From contig SEFZ01000013.1 in NCBI GenBank assembly GCA_004173185.1, positions 62,001 through 126,000 on the forward strand: DNA of 64,000 bases, given 5' to 3'. The notes beneath the pieces were generated by a model that was not told the DNA's origin, made no database searches, and was given only the letters and a program-made list of their open reading frames with translations. A program made the position numbers and the translations under genes. Each line of letters opens with the position of its first letter. Positions within the stretch are counted from its first letter, which is position 1. This document shows positions 45,473 to 54,177 of the stretch, piece by piece. The DNA comes from Sphingomonadales bacterium. Lineage in GTDB: Bacteria > Pseudomonadota > Alphaproteobacteria > Sphingomonadales > Sphingomonadaceae.

Positions 45473-46767
45473 GCGCCGGTGTCCGCCTCGCGCGACAACG
45501 CCTCTCCGAACGCATCGCGTGCCTGCAGCCACCAATAGGTCGCCTGAACCGCAGCCTTGCCTGCGGGCCCCCCGTTCCACTCGAATCCGAAGGGATCAAA
45601 CAGCTTCCACCGATCGCTATCGTGGACGATGGCCTCGGCAACAATCTTGCCCCCAATGGCCGTGGTGTTGAGACCGTGGCCACCGAATGCCGAGCAGCTC
45701 CAAAGCCCCTCCTCCACTTGGCGAATCTGCGGCATCAGGTGACGTGCGTAGCCCATGAGCCCTGACCAGGCGTGCTCGACCTCCAGCTCACTCAATTGGG
45801 GATAGGTCGAAATCATCGTGGCGCGCAGCATCTCACCTAGCCGCCGGGGCTCGCCTACGCGGGTGGTGATCCGGCCACCCCACAGAATCCGGGAGCCGCC
45901 CTCTACAAGACGGTAGTAGTCTCCCGCGCGGCGCTGATCGCCGACCCCATGCGATGTCTGGATGGCCTGCGCGATCAGCTCGGGCTGGGCGCGGGTCAGC
46001 ATGACGTAAGTGGCGATTGGAATATAGGAGCCGTGCAGAGGCTGTGCCCACGCTTCGGTATATCCGCCTGACGCAAGAACAACGCTGTCTGCGGTGACGT
46101 TTCCCCGCCCGGTCCGCACGATCCTCTTTCCGGCTGCCCGGTCGACTTTCGTCACACGCGACCCTTCATACACCCGGCCGCCGAGCCGCTCGATCTCGTC
46201 CGCAAGCCCGCGGGCGTAGGCGAGGGGATTTATCTGAAAGTCGTCCTCGTAAAACATCGCCTGAAAGTAGCGGGACGTCTTGAGAACGCCGCGAACCTGC
46301 TCGGTCTCCCAAACTTCCGCTGACTGCCCGAACTCGCTGCGCAGCCTGTCTCGCCGTCGCATAAACGCCTCGCGAGAAGGAGTGCGCGCCGCCGAGAGCT
46401 TGCCATGCGCCAAGTCGATACCGGGCATCGCAAGGCTAGCGACGTTGCGCGCAACAATCTCGACGCCCTCCTGAGAGAGCTTGTAGAGCTCGGTCGCGTG
46501 GTCAACGCCGACCTTCTTCACCAACGCGTCAAGCCGTTGCGACCACGCCGGTCCGACAAAGCCGCCGTTCCTCCCCGATGCCCCGAAGCCGACACTTTCG
46601 GCCTCGAGAACAACGACGCTCCGGCCCGCGCGCGTAAGCTCGAGCGCCGTAGTTAGGCCGGCGAGTCCTCCGCCGACAATGCAGGTGTCGCTCGCAGTGT
46701 CCTTATCGAGCGGTCGGCGTGCCTTGGGCTCGAGGCATCTCGCGTAGTATGTGTTCATTTCCGTCAT
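45469..46767 (-). CDS. FAD-dependent amine oxidase, L-pipecolate-oxidase-like (copy 1)
   Basis: 432 residues starting MTEMNTYYARCLEPKA. Its FAD-binding opening is TCIVGGGLAGLTTALELTRAGRS, then VGFGASGRNGGFVGP and, at the C-terminus, WSCSAFGGHGLNTTAIGGKIVAEAI. It fits the AmaA/PuuB group, which oxidises pipecolate or gamma-glutamylated amines. It leads the leftward operon oxidase-oxidase-ALDH. In P. putida amaA-amaB is the equivalent pair. A motif site (47008-47027) lies about 240 bases upstream. Confidence 0.85.
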   Translation of the reverse strand: MTEMNTYYARCLEPKARRPLDKDTASDTCIVGGGLAGLTTALELTRAGRSVVVLEAESVGFGASGRNGGFVGPAWSQRLDALVKKVGVDHATELYKLSQEGVEIVARNVASLAMPGIDLAHGKLSAARTPSREAFMRRRDRLRSEFGQSAEVWETEQVRGVLKTSRYFQAMFYEDDFQINPLAYARGLADEIERLGGRVYEGSRVTKVDRAAGKRIVRTGRGNVTADSVVLASGGYTEAWAQPLHGSYIPIATYVMLTRAQPELIAQAIQTSHGVGDQRRAGDYYRLVEGGSRILWGGRITTRVGEPRRLGEMLRATMISTYPQLSELEVEHAWSGLMGYARHLMPQIRQVEEGLWSCSAFGGHGLNTTAIGGKIVAEAIVHDSDRWKLFDPFGFEWNGGPAGKAAVQATYWWLQARDAFGEALSREADTGA

Positions 46768-47007
46768 GCGACGCGGTCGCCACAATGCAGATCAGGCTCG
46801 GAGACTTCCGGGCATATGGAAAAGGCGGATGGGAGGAGACATCCGCGCCTCCACCTGAAGAATGGCGTCCGCTCCGCTGATAGCATTGATGCGCCCCCCA
46901 TCTGGCCTTGGCCGCGAGGTAGCGGAATCGCGACGCGGCACGTGGTCCCTCTCGAGCCCGCTTATGGTGTTCCCGCGGGCAACTGTGGTCAAATGCCAAG
47001 GCGCATG

Positions 47008-47027
47008 ATGTATTTCGCGAAGGTTAT
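47008..47027 (-). promoter_or_regulatory. Shared catabolic-block motif, minus strand
   Basis: ATAACCTTCGCGAAATACAT starts at 47027 on the minus strand, facing the oxidase-oxidase-ALDH operon. It matches the 31461 site over ATAACCTTCG. Confidence 0.4.
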
Positions 47028-47173
47028 AGATCGAAATCCGACCTAATCGACGCGGCCATTCCGGCGACCAGTCGATGAAACATCGCCGATCAGCGAGAAA
47101 CGCCGAGTGCAGCACCATGCCGCGTCAGGGCGACGCGGAGGAGAATGCAAACGCTCCGCGCGATAACCGCAAT

Positions 47174-47193
47174 ATAACTTCCTAGAATGTTTG
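47174..47193 (+). promoter_or_regulatory. Shared catabolic-block motif upstream of glutaryl-CoA dehydrogenase
   Basis: ATAACTTCCTAGAATG matches the TonB receptor site in 15 of 16 positions and faces the gcdH transcription unit. Confidence 0.5.
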
Positions 47194-47370
47194 ACCCGGC
47201 CTTTCGACTTGGACGCAGCATGCCGGCCGACCTACCGCTCTGCATCCCGCGACCATGACGCGCCCACCCGCTCAAACACATCGCGGCAGGCGAACATGCG
47301 TCCGTCCATGGACGTCCACGAACCCGGTGACGAAGCCTGTTCGGGCGTGGCGGTAGACTGGAGACAAGCA

Positions 47371-48570
47371 TTGACGAACGAAGCGGGCAACCTGGCGCGA
47401 TTCACTTGGGAAGATCCATTCCTTCTCGACGGACAGCTGACCGACGAGGAGCGCATGATCCGTGATGCTGCCCGCAGCTACGCACAGGAGAAACTGCAGC
47501 CGCGCGTAATCGAGGCGTATCGTGAGGAGCGGGCGGACCCGGAGATCTTCCGCGAGATGGGAGAACTCGGCCTGCTGGGCCCTACGATCTCCGCCGAGTT
47601 CGGCGGTGCCGGCGTTGGGTATGTCGCATATGGACTTATCGCTCGCGAGGTGGAGCGCGTGGATTCCGGCTACCGGTCGATGATGTCGGTGCAGTCGTCC
47701 CTCGTTATCCACCCGATCAACGCATATGGTTCAGATGAGCAGAAGCAGAAGTATCTCCGAAAGTTGATCCAGGGCGAATGGGTCGGGTGCTTCGGCCTTA
47801 CTGAGCCCGACGCAGGCTCCGATCCGAACTCGATGAAAACCCGCGCTACGAAGATAGACGGCGGCTACCGGCTCAACGGTTCGAAGACGTGGATTTCGAA
47901 CTCCCCGATCGCCGATGTGTTCGTGGTGTGGGCCAAATCGGAAGCGCACGGCGGGCGCATTAGAGGCTTCATCCTCGACAAGGGCATGTCCGGACTCTCG
48001 GCACCTAAGATCCAAGGCAAGCTGTCCTTGAGAGCCTCAGTCACGGGCGAGATCGTGATGGATGACGTCGAGGTCGGCGAAGATGCCCTGCTTCCGAACG
48101 TCGAGGGGCTGAAAGGCCCGTTCGGCTGCCTAAACCGCGCGCGCTACGGTATCTCCTGGGGCGCCTTGGGAGCGGCGGAATTCTGTTGGCACGCCGCGCG
48201 GCAGTATGGCTTGGACCGTCAGCAATTCGGCCGACCGCTTGCGCAGACCCAGCTCTTCCAGAAAAAGCTGGCTGACATGCAGACCGAAATTGCGCTTGGC
48301 CTTCAGGCAAGCCTGAGGGTCGGCCGCCTCTTAGACGAAGGCAGCGCGGCTCCCGAGATGATCTCGATCGTCAAGCGAAACAATTGCGGCAAGGCTCTCG
48401 ATGTCGCCCGCGTCGCCCGCGACATGCATGGCGGAAATGGGATTTCCGAGGAGTTCCAGGTGATGCGACACATGGTCAATCTGGAGACCGTCAACACATA
48501 TGAGGGCACGCACGATGTGCATGCTTTAATCCTGGGCCGGGCTCAGACCGGCCTTCAAGCCTTCTACTGA
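47371..48570 (+). CDS. gcdH: Glutaryl-CoA dehydrogenase
   Basis: 399 residues from a TTG at 47371, preceded by GGAG. Family length and the N-terminus ([19 protein letters not shown]) favour this over upstream ATGs at 47296 and 47308. It oxidises and decarboxylates glutaryl-CoA to crotonyl-CoA in lysine and tryptophan breakdown. Signature segments are [64 protein letters not shown] and the catalytic Glu in [10 protein letters not shown]. The Arg and SYR motifs separate it from other acyl-CoA dehydrogenases. It heads an operon with the E1 fusion and FabD-like gene. Confidence 0.93.
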   Translation: MTNEAGNLARFTWEDPFLLDGQLTDEERMIRDAARSYAQEKLQPRVIEAYREERADPEIFREMGELGLLGPTISAEFGGAGVGYVAYGLIAREVERVDSGYRSMMSVQSSLVIHPINAYGSDEQKQKYLRKLIQGEWVGCFGLTEPDAGSDPNSMKTRATKIDGGYRLNGSKTWISNSPIADVFVVWAKSEAHGGRIRGFILDKGMSGLSAPKIQGKLSLRASVTGEIVMDDVEVGEDALLPNVEGLKGPFGCLNRARYGISWGALGAAEFCWHAARQYGLDRQQFGRPLAQTQLFQKKLADMQTEIALGLQASLRVGRLLDEGSAAPEMISIVKRNNCGKALDVARVARDMHGGNGISEEFQVMRHMVNLETVNTYEGTHDVHALILGRAQTGLQAFY

Positions 48571-48577
48571 GCCGACG

Positions 48578-50767
48578 ATGGATCGCGTTCAAATCGTTCA
48601 CGAAAACTTCCTGCGGCGCGTGTCAGACCGGGACTTCCCCCAAGGTCGATCACCGGCAGGACCGCTGACACCTGCAGCGGCCGTTTCGATCTTCCGCTCG
48701 AGCTGTCTTTCACGCTCTCTCGATCGGGTAAGCCGGACGATGCAGGCGAAGGGTCAAGGCTACTACACCATCGGGTCATCCGGTCATGAAGGGATGGCCG
48801 CCGTGGCGTCCGCTCTCCGTCCGACGGACATGGCGTTCCTTCACTATCGTGATGCCGCCTTTCAGATTGAGCGAGCTTCGCAAGTGCCCGGTCAGACGAT
48901 CGCATGGGACATGCTATTGTCCTTCGCCTGCTCCTCAGATGATCCCATCTCCGGCGGTCGCCACAAGGTGCTCGGATCGCGGGCGCTCAGCATTCCGCCC
49001 CAGACGTCCACCATCGCGAGCCATCTGCCTAAAGCGGTCGGTGCGGCATACTCGATCGGACTCGCGCGCCGGCGCCCCCCTGAACATGGCGTGCTCCCGA
49101 GCGATGGTATCGTCATATGCTCATTCGGGGACGCTTCGGCTAATCACTCGACCGCGGTCGGCGCGATCAACGCCGCTCAGTGGACCTCCTTCCAAGGTGT
49201 GCCACTGCCATTGCTCCTGGTGTGCGAGGACAATGGGATCGGGATTTCGACGAAGACGCCTGATGGGTGGATCGCCGCCAACTTCTCGAACCGGCCAGGG
49301 CTCGCTTACTTTTCGTGCGACGGAAGCGACCTTTACGACACATTTCGCGTAGCCCGGGAGGCGGCACACTTCGTGCGCTTTCGTCGCAAGCCGGCCTTCC
49401 TCCACATCCGCACGGTGCGTCTCTATGGGCATGCCGGGGCCGATGTTGCGACGACATATCTATCTCGCGAGGAGCTGGAGGCCGACGAGGCCAAAGACCC
49501 GCTACTTCACGCCGTCCGCCTCCTCTCCGAGGCAGGGGCGCTCACCCCGGACGAAGCGCTGGCCATCTACAAACAGGATGAGGGACGCGTCGAGCGCATC
49601 GCGGCTGAAGTCGTAACACGTCCGCGCTTGGCCACTGCTGAAGAGGTCATGGCGGCGATCATTCCACCTCCACGGCCCTCGAAACTTGGCAATGGGCCGT
49701 CGACGGGAATCCGAACTGAACTATTCGCAGCGGACGCCAGGGCGATGGGGTCACCGCAGCCGATGTCACGCCTGATCAACTGGGCAATTGCGGACCTGAT
49801 GCTTGCCCATGACGAGATCGTGCTGATGGGGGAGGACATCGGGCGGAAGGGCGGTGTCTACGGTGTAACCCAAAAGCTCAGCGCCCGCTTTGGACGCGAC
49901 CGTGTGATCGACACGCTTTTGGATGAGCAGTCAATCCTGGGACTCGCCATCGGACTGGGGCACAACGGCTTCATCCCGATGCCTGAGATCCAGTTCCTGG
50001 CGTATCTTCACAATGCCGAGGACCAGTTGCGCGGCGAAGCCGCCACGCTGCCATTCTTCTCCAATGGCCAGTTCACCAACCCCATGGTTCTCCGCATCGC
50101 CGGGCTTGGCTATCAGAAGGGCTTTGGCGGGCACTTCCACAATGATAATTCGATCGCAGTGCTGCGTGACATCCCTGGGCTAATACTCGCTTGCCCTTCC
50201 AACGGCGCCGACGCTGCGAAGATGCTTCGCGAATGTGTGCGCTTGGCCCGCGACGAGCAACGGCTCGTTGTCTTCCTCGAACCCATCGCCCTCTATCCGA
50301 TGCGGGACCTGCACGAGGCGGGGGACGGCGGCTGGCTAACCCCCTATCCTGACCCAACGGAGAAAATAGCGTTCGGGGAGGTCGGGCAGCACGGAGATGG
50401 CATCGACCTAGCCATTCTGACCTTTGGAAACGGAACGTATCTTTCGCGGCAGGCGCAGAAGCGCCTCGCTCAAGAGGATATCGATGCACGCGTTGTCGAT
50501 GTGCGCTGGCTTTCGCCGCTGCCTGAATCATCCATTTTGGATGCTCTGACTGGCTGCCGCTCGGTGCTCATCGTCGACGAGACGCGCCGAACCGGTGGCG
50601 TGGCCGAGGCGCTGATGTCCCTGCTCAGTGAAAAGGGCGACGTGCCACATGCCAGGCTGACGGCGGAAGACAGCTTCATTCCCACAGGGCCTGCATATGG
50701 TGTCACGATGCCTTCGGCCGACGACATTGTCGAAGCGGCCCGTCAGCTGATGAAGGGGCTCGGATGA
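48578..50767 (+). CDS. E1-alpha/E1-beta fusion of a 2-oxoacid dehydrogenase (TPP-dependent)
   Basis: 729 residues. The first 370 are E1-alpha-like (GQGYYTIGSSGHEGMAAV, TPP region VICSFGDASANHSTAVGAIN and CEDNGIGIS). The rest are E1-beta-like (NWAIADLMLAHDEIVLMGEDIG, VIDTLLDEQSILGLAIGLG, VVDVRWLSPLPESSI, LIVDETRRTGG). Together they decarboxylate a 2-oxoacid. Between gcdH and lysine-type genes the expected substrate is 2-oxoadipate, giving glutaryl-CoA. No E2 or E3 gene is nearby, so these must come from elsewhere or be replaced. It lies 7 bases after gcdH. Confidence 0.85.
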   Translation: MDRVQIVHENFLRRVSDRDFPQGRSPAGPLTPAAAVSIFRSSCLSRSLDRVSRTMQAKGQGYYTIGSSGHEGMAAVASALRPTDMAFLHYRDAAFQIERASQVPGQTIAWDMLLSFACSSDDPISGGRHKVLGSRALSIPPQTSTIASHLPKAVGAAYSIGLARRRPPEHGVLPSDGIVICSFGDASANHSTAVGAINAAQWTSFQGVPLPLLLVCEDNGIGISTKTPDGWIAANFSNRPGLAYFSCDGSDLYDTFRVAREAAHFVRFRRKPAFLHIRTVRLYGHAGADVATTYLSREELEADEAKDPLLHAVRLLSEAGALTPDEALAIYKQDEGRVERIAAEVVTRPRLATAEEVMAAIIPPPRPSKLGNGPSTGIRTELFAADARAMGSPQPMSRLINWAIADLMLAHDEIVLMGEDIGRKGGVYGVTQKLSARFGRDRVIDTLLDEQSILGLAIGLGHNGFIPMPEIQFLAYLHNAEDQLRGEAATLPFFSNGQFTNPMVLRIAGLGYQKGFGGHFHNDNSIAVLRDIPGLILACPSNGADAAKMLRECVRLARDEQRLVVFLEPIALYPMRDLHEAGDGGWLTPYPDPTEKIAFGEVGQHGDGIDLAILTFGNGTYLSRQAQKRLAQEDIDARVVDVRWLSPLPESSILDALTGCRSVLIVDETRRTGGVAEALMSLLSEKGDVPHARLTAEDSFIPTGPAYGVTMPSADDIVEAARQLMKGLG

Positions 50768-51801
50768 TGAAGGCCGTGGTAGTCTGCCCCGGGCGGGGAA
50801 CATACAACAAGGCCGAACTCGGCTACTTGCAGCGCCATTTCCCGGATGCCGGCCTGTTAGCGCTGTTCGACGAGCAGCGTCACCACGCGGGGCAGCCTCC
50901 GCTGACCGATCTCGACGGTGCCACTCGCTTCTCGATCGCAACCCATACCCGCGGCGACAATGCCGCCGGTCTGATCTTCGCGTCGTCACTTGGGGACTTC
51001 CTGGCGATCGACCACGAAACCATCGATGTCGTCGCCGTCACCGGGAACTCCATGGGCTGGTATTCGGCGCTTGCCTGTGCCGGTGCCTTATCCCCTGAGG
51101 ATGGATTTCATGTCGCGAACACGATGGGGTCCCTCATGCACCGGGCGCTCATCGGTGGTCAGCTGATCTATCCGTTCGTCAACGAAAAGTGGCACTGGGA
51201 TCCCGTCCGACGGGCCGAATTGTTGAGTATCGTCGATGACGTTGCTGTGCGTGGCGGTCACGAACTTTGCCTATCGATCGAGCTTGGCGGGATGCTGGTG
51301 TTGGCCGGCAACGAGGCCGGCTTATCCGCATTCGAAGGGGCCGTTGAGCCACAGCAGCAACGTTACCCCATGCGGTTAGCGAACCACGCCGCGTTTCACA
51401 CGCCCCTGATGGCGCCGATCGCCGGGCAGGGCAGAGAGAAGCTCCCGGTCGGGCTCTTCGGCGATCCAACGCTGCCCCTGATCGACGGGCGTGGCACGAT
51501 ATGGTGGCCAAAGGCTACCGACGTCACTGCGCTGCGGCAGTATACACTCGGCACTCAAGTGGTGGAGACATACGACTTCACCAAGGCCATTACGGTCGCT
51601 GCCCGGGAATTCGCACCTGATGTTTTCATCATCGTTGGTCCCGGCACGACCTTGGGGGGCGCGGTCGCGCAATCGCTCATCGGGGCGTGCTGGCGCGGGA
51701 TGTCGAGCAAGGATGATTTCCGAACGCTGCAGAGCGCATCGCCCATCATGCTTTCTATGGGCATGGCTGATCAAAGAGTAGCGGTGGTTCGGCAAACATA
51801 G
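50764..51801 (+). CDS. FabD-like (ACP S-malonyltransferase-type) acyltransferase
   Basis: 345 residues. The nucleophile elbow is VTGNSMGWYSAL (Ser96, GxSxG form) and the second catalytic residue is a His in RLANHAAFHTPLM (about 215-220). It opens VVVCPGRGTYNK, close to the Q-G-x-G-x-Q oxyanion start of FabD but altered. The ATG overlaps the E1 fusion stop. FabD proteins move malonyl groups from CoA to ACP. Here, coupled to an E1 without E2, it may transfer an acyl group to or from CoA. This is inference. Confidence 0.8.
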   Translation: MMKAVVVCPGRGTYNKAELGYLQRHFPDAGLLALFDEQRHHAGQPPLTDLDGATRFSIATHTRGDNAAGLIFASSLGDFLAIDHETIDVVAVTGNSMGWYSALACAGALSPEDGFHVANTMGSLMHRALIGGQLIYPFVNEKWHWDPVRRAELLSIVDDVAVRGGHELCLSIELGGMLVLAGNEAGLSAFEGAVEPQQQRYPMRLANHAAFHTPLMAPIAGQGREKLPVGLFGDPTLPLIDGRGTIWWPKATDVTALRQYTLGTQVVETYDFTKAITVAAREFAPDVFIIVGPGTTLGGAVAQSLIGACWRGMSSKDDFRTLQSASPIMLSMGMADQRVAVVRQT

Positions 51802-52035
51802 AGCGGCACGACTGCGATCGATCATCGAATTCAGGTTGGTCTGACCTGCGTGATTAGACGTTACCGGCGGCCAGCCAAATCAACTCATCACCTCTTCGAA
51901 TGAAGTCATGGAAATCGACATGTGTTGGTGAGGTCGTCTCCGCGATAGCTAAGCAATGCAGTTCGCCAGCGCCTTCGCGCGCCGCTTGATATGAGGAGTG
52001 CGAAATGACGTGCCGGATCTGTTGCGAGGCTGTCT

Positions 52036-52416
52036 TTGGGGTGCCTGGTGGCTGCTAAAGAGAAGCTATTGGAGGCCGTCAACGCCCTCGAAGACGCTCT
52101 CGCCCGATCGGCGAAACTGGGAGAGGTGGACTTCGACGCACACCGCAAGGATGCGGTCGAGCTGCGTCGCCTAATCGCAGCGCAGAATTCCGCGATTGCG
52201 TCGTTGGGCGACGATGCCTTCGAAACCCCAGAAAGTCGTCAGGCGTTCCGCAACGAGTTTTCGAAGATGCGATCGGCCATGGCATTTCACCAGGCTTCGT
52301 GGCCGGTGGTTTCGGTCGATCGCGAAAATCCGAGCTATGTGGCGTCGCTCAGATCGATCCGAGAGACCAACAGAATTTTTATCACCTGGGTTCGGAGCGC
52401 GTTAGCGAAGCCCTAG
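52036..52416 (+). CDS. Small unrecognised protein
   Basis: About 126 residues from a TTG at 52036; a GTG at 52048 (VAAKEKLLEAV) is as likely. It is helical with heptad-like leucine/alanine spacing (KEKLLEAVNALEDALARSAKLGE), so a coiled coil or helical hairpin is likely. It is soluble and has no signal peptide. It sits alone between the catabolic block and the SRAP genes. I do not recognise it. Confidence 0.5.
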   Translation: MGCLVAAKEKLLEAVNALEDALARSAKLGEVDFDAHRKDAVELRRLIAAQNSAIASLGDDAFETPESRQAFRNEFSKMRSAMAFHQASWPVVSVDRENPSYVASLRSIRETNRIFITWVRSALAKP

Positions 52417-52593
52417 CCCGCTCGCCTAGAATCTCGCCACGTTGGTGTCGAGATCGAGGTTGGCATTAAAACACCGAGCGGAACGTTTGCCCACGATAGC
52501 AGCGGGGTGGCCTGCAGCCGTCGTTGCCACTGCAATATACCGGTCTGGTCTTCAGCGATCCGTCGGCTCGCCAGAACGTCGGCAGAGATTAGC

Positions 52594-53184
52594 TTAGCCG
52601 ACTTGCACGACCTGAAGGCTTCCGCTCGAAAGGGTGCGCAAGATGTCTGCCGCAGGCACCTCAGTGTCTAACCAATCGGCCCATAGGCTTCGATCCAGCA
52701 CTGCGATCTGCCGATCATGATATGGTGCTATGTCTGGGCCGGGGGGCATCGTCAGCATGGTGAAGGCTTCGCCGACCGTCGGGTGCGCTCTCCAAATGCC
52801 CGCGATACAGAAAATCGGCTCGTCACGCTTGGTGAAGAGCCACTTGTCCTTGAGCTTCTTCTTAGGATCATCAGGCTTGGTGAACTCGTAGAATCCATCG
52901 GCAACAATAAGGCAGCGGCCACTGGTGAACTCGCGGCCGTCCGAGCGGAAGTTATAGACTGGCTTGCCGGTCGGCCCCGGCCAGCTCCAGCGCCGCTGAA
53001 CGAGATCCCCGAAGCCCCGCCCCGCAGCGGTCGTTCGGACAATGGCGCCCGGATCCGTGATCTTGATGTCCGAGCGCGGTGCCAGGTTCGGCACACCTTC
53101 CGAGAACTCGATCTTGATCTTCAGGTCGGAGAAGTCCTCCGCGATCGAGGCGATGTCGACCTCGAGCCGATAGTCATTGCACAC
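52594..53184 (-). CDS. SRAP protein (HMCES/YedK family, abasic-site protection)
   Basis: 196 residues from a GTG at 53184, chosen because it places Cys at position 2 (MCNDYRLE), the residue that bonds to abasic DNA; GGGGAATTCCC precedes it. Active-site residues are present: Asn in PVYNFRSDG, Glu in ADGFYEFTKP and His in APYHDRQIAVL. SRAP proteins cross-link to abasic sites in single-stranded DNA and shield them. It is divergent from the second SRAP gene, with a LexA box between. Confidence 0.9.
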   Translation of the reverse strand: MCNDYRLEVDIASIAEDFSDLKIKIEFSEGVPNLAPRSDIKITDPGAIVRTTAAGRGFGDLVQRRWSWPGPTGKPVYNFRSDGREFTSGRCLIVADGFYEFTKPDDPKKKLKDKWLFTKRDEPIFCIAGIWRAHPTVGEAFTMLTMPPGPDIAPYHDRQIAVLDRSLWADWLDTEVPAADILRTLSSGSLQVVQVG

Positions 53185-53216
53185 GCGGGAATTCCCCATT
53201 CTTGCGACAAAGCTGC

Positions 53217-53231
53217 GTTCCCATTATGTTC
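53217..53231. promoter_or_regulatory. LexA (SOS) box between the SRAP genes
   Basis: GTTCCCATTATGTTC matches the alphaproteobacterial LexA consensus GTTC-N7-GTTC exactly. It lies 33 bases from the leftward SRAP start and 5 bases before the rightward ATG, so one site could repress both genes. Confidence 0.8.
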
Positions 53232-53236
53232 CCACC

Positions 53237-53758
53237 ATGGACTCGAAGCCAACACCTTTCGATTCGGACGCGCCACTCGGCAGCCGACGTGCCATCATCC
53301 GGCGGAATCCGGACGATATGCAAGAGCTCGAGATGGTTGAGGCAACCTGGGGCTCCGATCCGCGGTTCAGCGCTGGCACCTCGTTTCGCTTCGTCCGTTC
53401 GGAGGGACAGCTTTTCCCAACGCATCGGTGCCTCGTGCCAGCCTCAGAATTTCGAATGAGGGTGGGTGACCGGCAGTATCGCGTGGCGCTCGACGGGGGC
53501 AACTTCTTCTACCTGGCGGCGGTCTGGGAACCGGCCATGGCGGAGTGGCCGCTCTGCTACCGCATCGTGACGGTCGCGGCGAACCCAGAAGTTGCTCACC
53601 ATCAGGACCGGCACGGTGCGATCATCCACCGGCGCCAGGTAATGCAGTGGCTCGACGGGACGGTCGCGGCCGAGGAACTGCTAGTCACGCCCCCGGCGCG
53701 GACCTTTACCGTCGAAGAGGTCGGCGCGAGGCCGGTCCAGACCACTCTGGCACTCTGA
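53237..53758 (+). CDS. Degenerate SRAP paralogue lacking the catalytic cysteine
   Basis: 173 residues starting MDSKPTPFDSDAPLG. The SRAP fold is recognisable from HRCLVPASEFRMRVG, FFYLAAVWEP, YRIVTVAANPEVAHHQDRHGAII and QWLDG. There is no Cys2, and the active-site Asn segment is replaced by FRFVRSEGQ, while a His-rich AHHQDRH remains. It probably cannot cross-link DNA. The LexA box sits where a ribosome site would be expected. It leads a rightward operon ending in AlkB. Confidence 0.8.
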   Translation: MDSKPTPFDSDAPLGSRRAIIRRNPDDMQELEMVEATWGSDPRFSAGTSFRFVRSEGQLFPTHRCLVPASEFRMRVGDRQYRVALDGGNFFYLAAVWEPAMAEWPLCYRIVTVAANPEVAHHQDRHGAIIHRRQVMQWLDGTVAAEELLVTPPARTFTVEEVGARPVQTTLAL

Positions 53759-53769
53759 GGAACGAACTC

Positions 53770-54177
53770 ATGTTCTCGAACGCCATCACCCCAGCGCCAT
53801 CGGTGCGCGCGGACGAACCGACCAACATATTGAATGCGGTCGCAGTAGGAGCCGCCGATATCGAGGCCGCGCTCCACGCCTTGGCGTCGCTTCCGGCTGG
53901 CGTGCGCGACGACCCGTTCGCCCAGGCGGCGGCGCTGCAGGATCTTGCGCGCGCGCTCTCACCCGACTGCGACGCGCTGCTCGCCGCCGCGCTTCACGCG
54001 CGTGTCTCGGCGCTCGCCAAATGGACGGCCGTGAACGATCCCGGACGGCAATCTGATGCCTGGGCTGTCCTCGAGGCCGCGGCGCGGTTTCCGCTCTGCG
54101 ACCGAAGCGCTGGCATCGGCTTCGAGCCAGGCGGTTTCCAGGAGCTGATCCTATTCATCTCGGAACTGCCGTGGTGA
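53770..54177 (+). CDS. Unrecognised helical protein
   Basis: 135 residues starting MFSNAITPAPSVRADE. It is Ala/Leu-rich and helical (AADIEAALHALASLPAGV, LQDLARALSPDCDALLAAALHARV), with no signal or metal motif. It is 11 bases after the SRAP paralogue and its stop touches the next start, so it belongs to the same operon. I do not recognise a family. Confidence 0.6.
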   Translation: MFSNAITPAPSVRADEPTNILNAVAVGAADIEAALHALASLPAGVRDDPFAQAAALQDLARALSPDCDALLAAALHARVSALAKWTAVNDPGRQSDAWAVLEAAARFPLCDRSAGIGFEPGGFQELILFISELPW

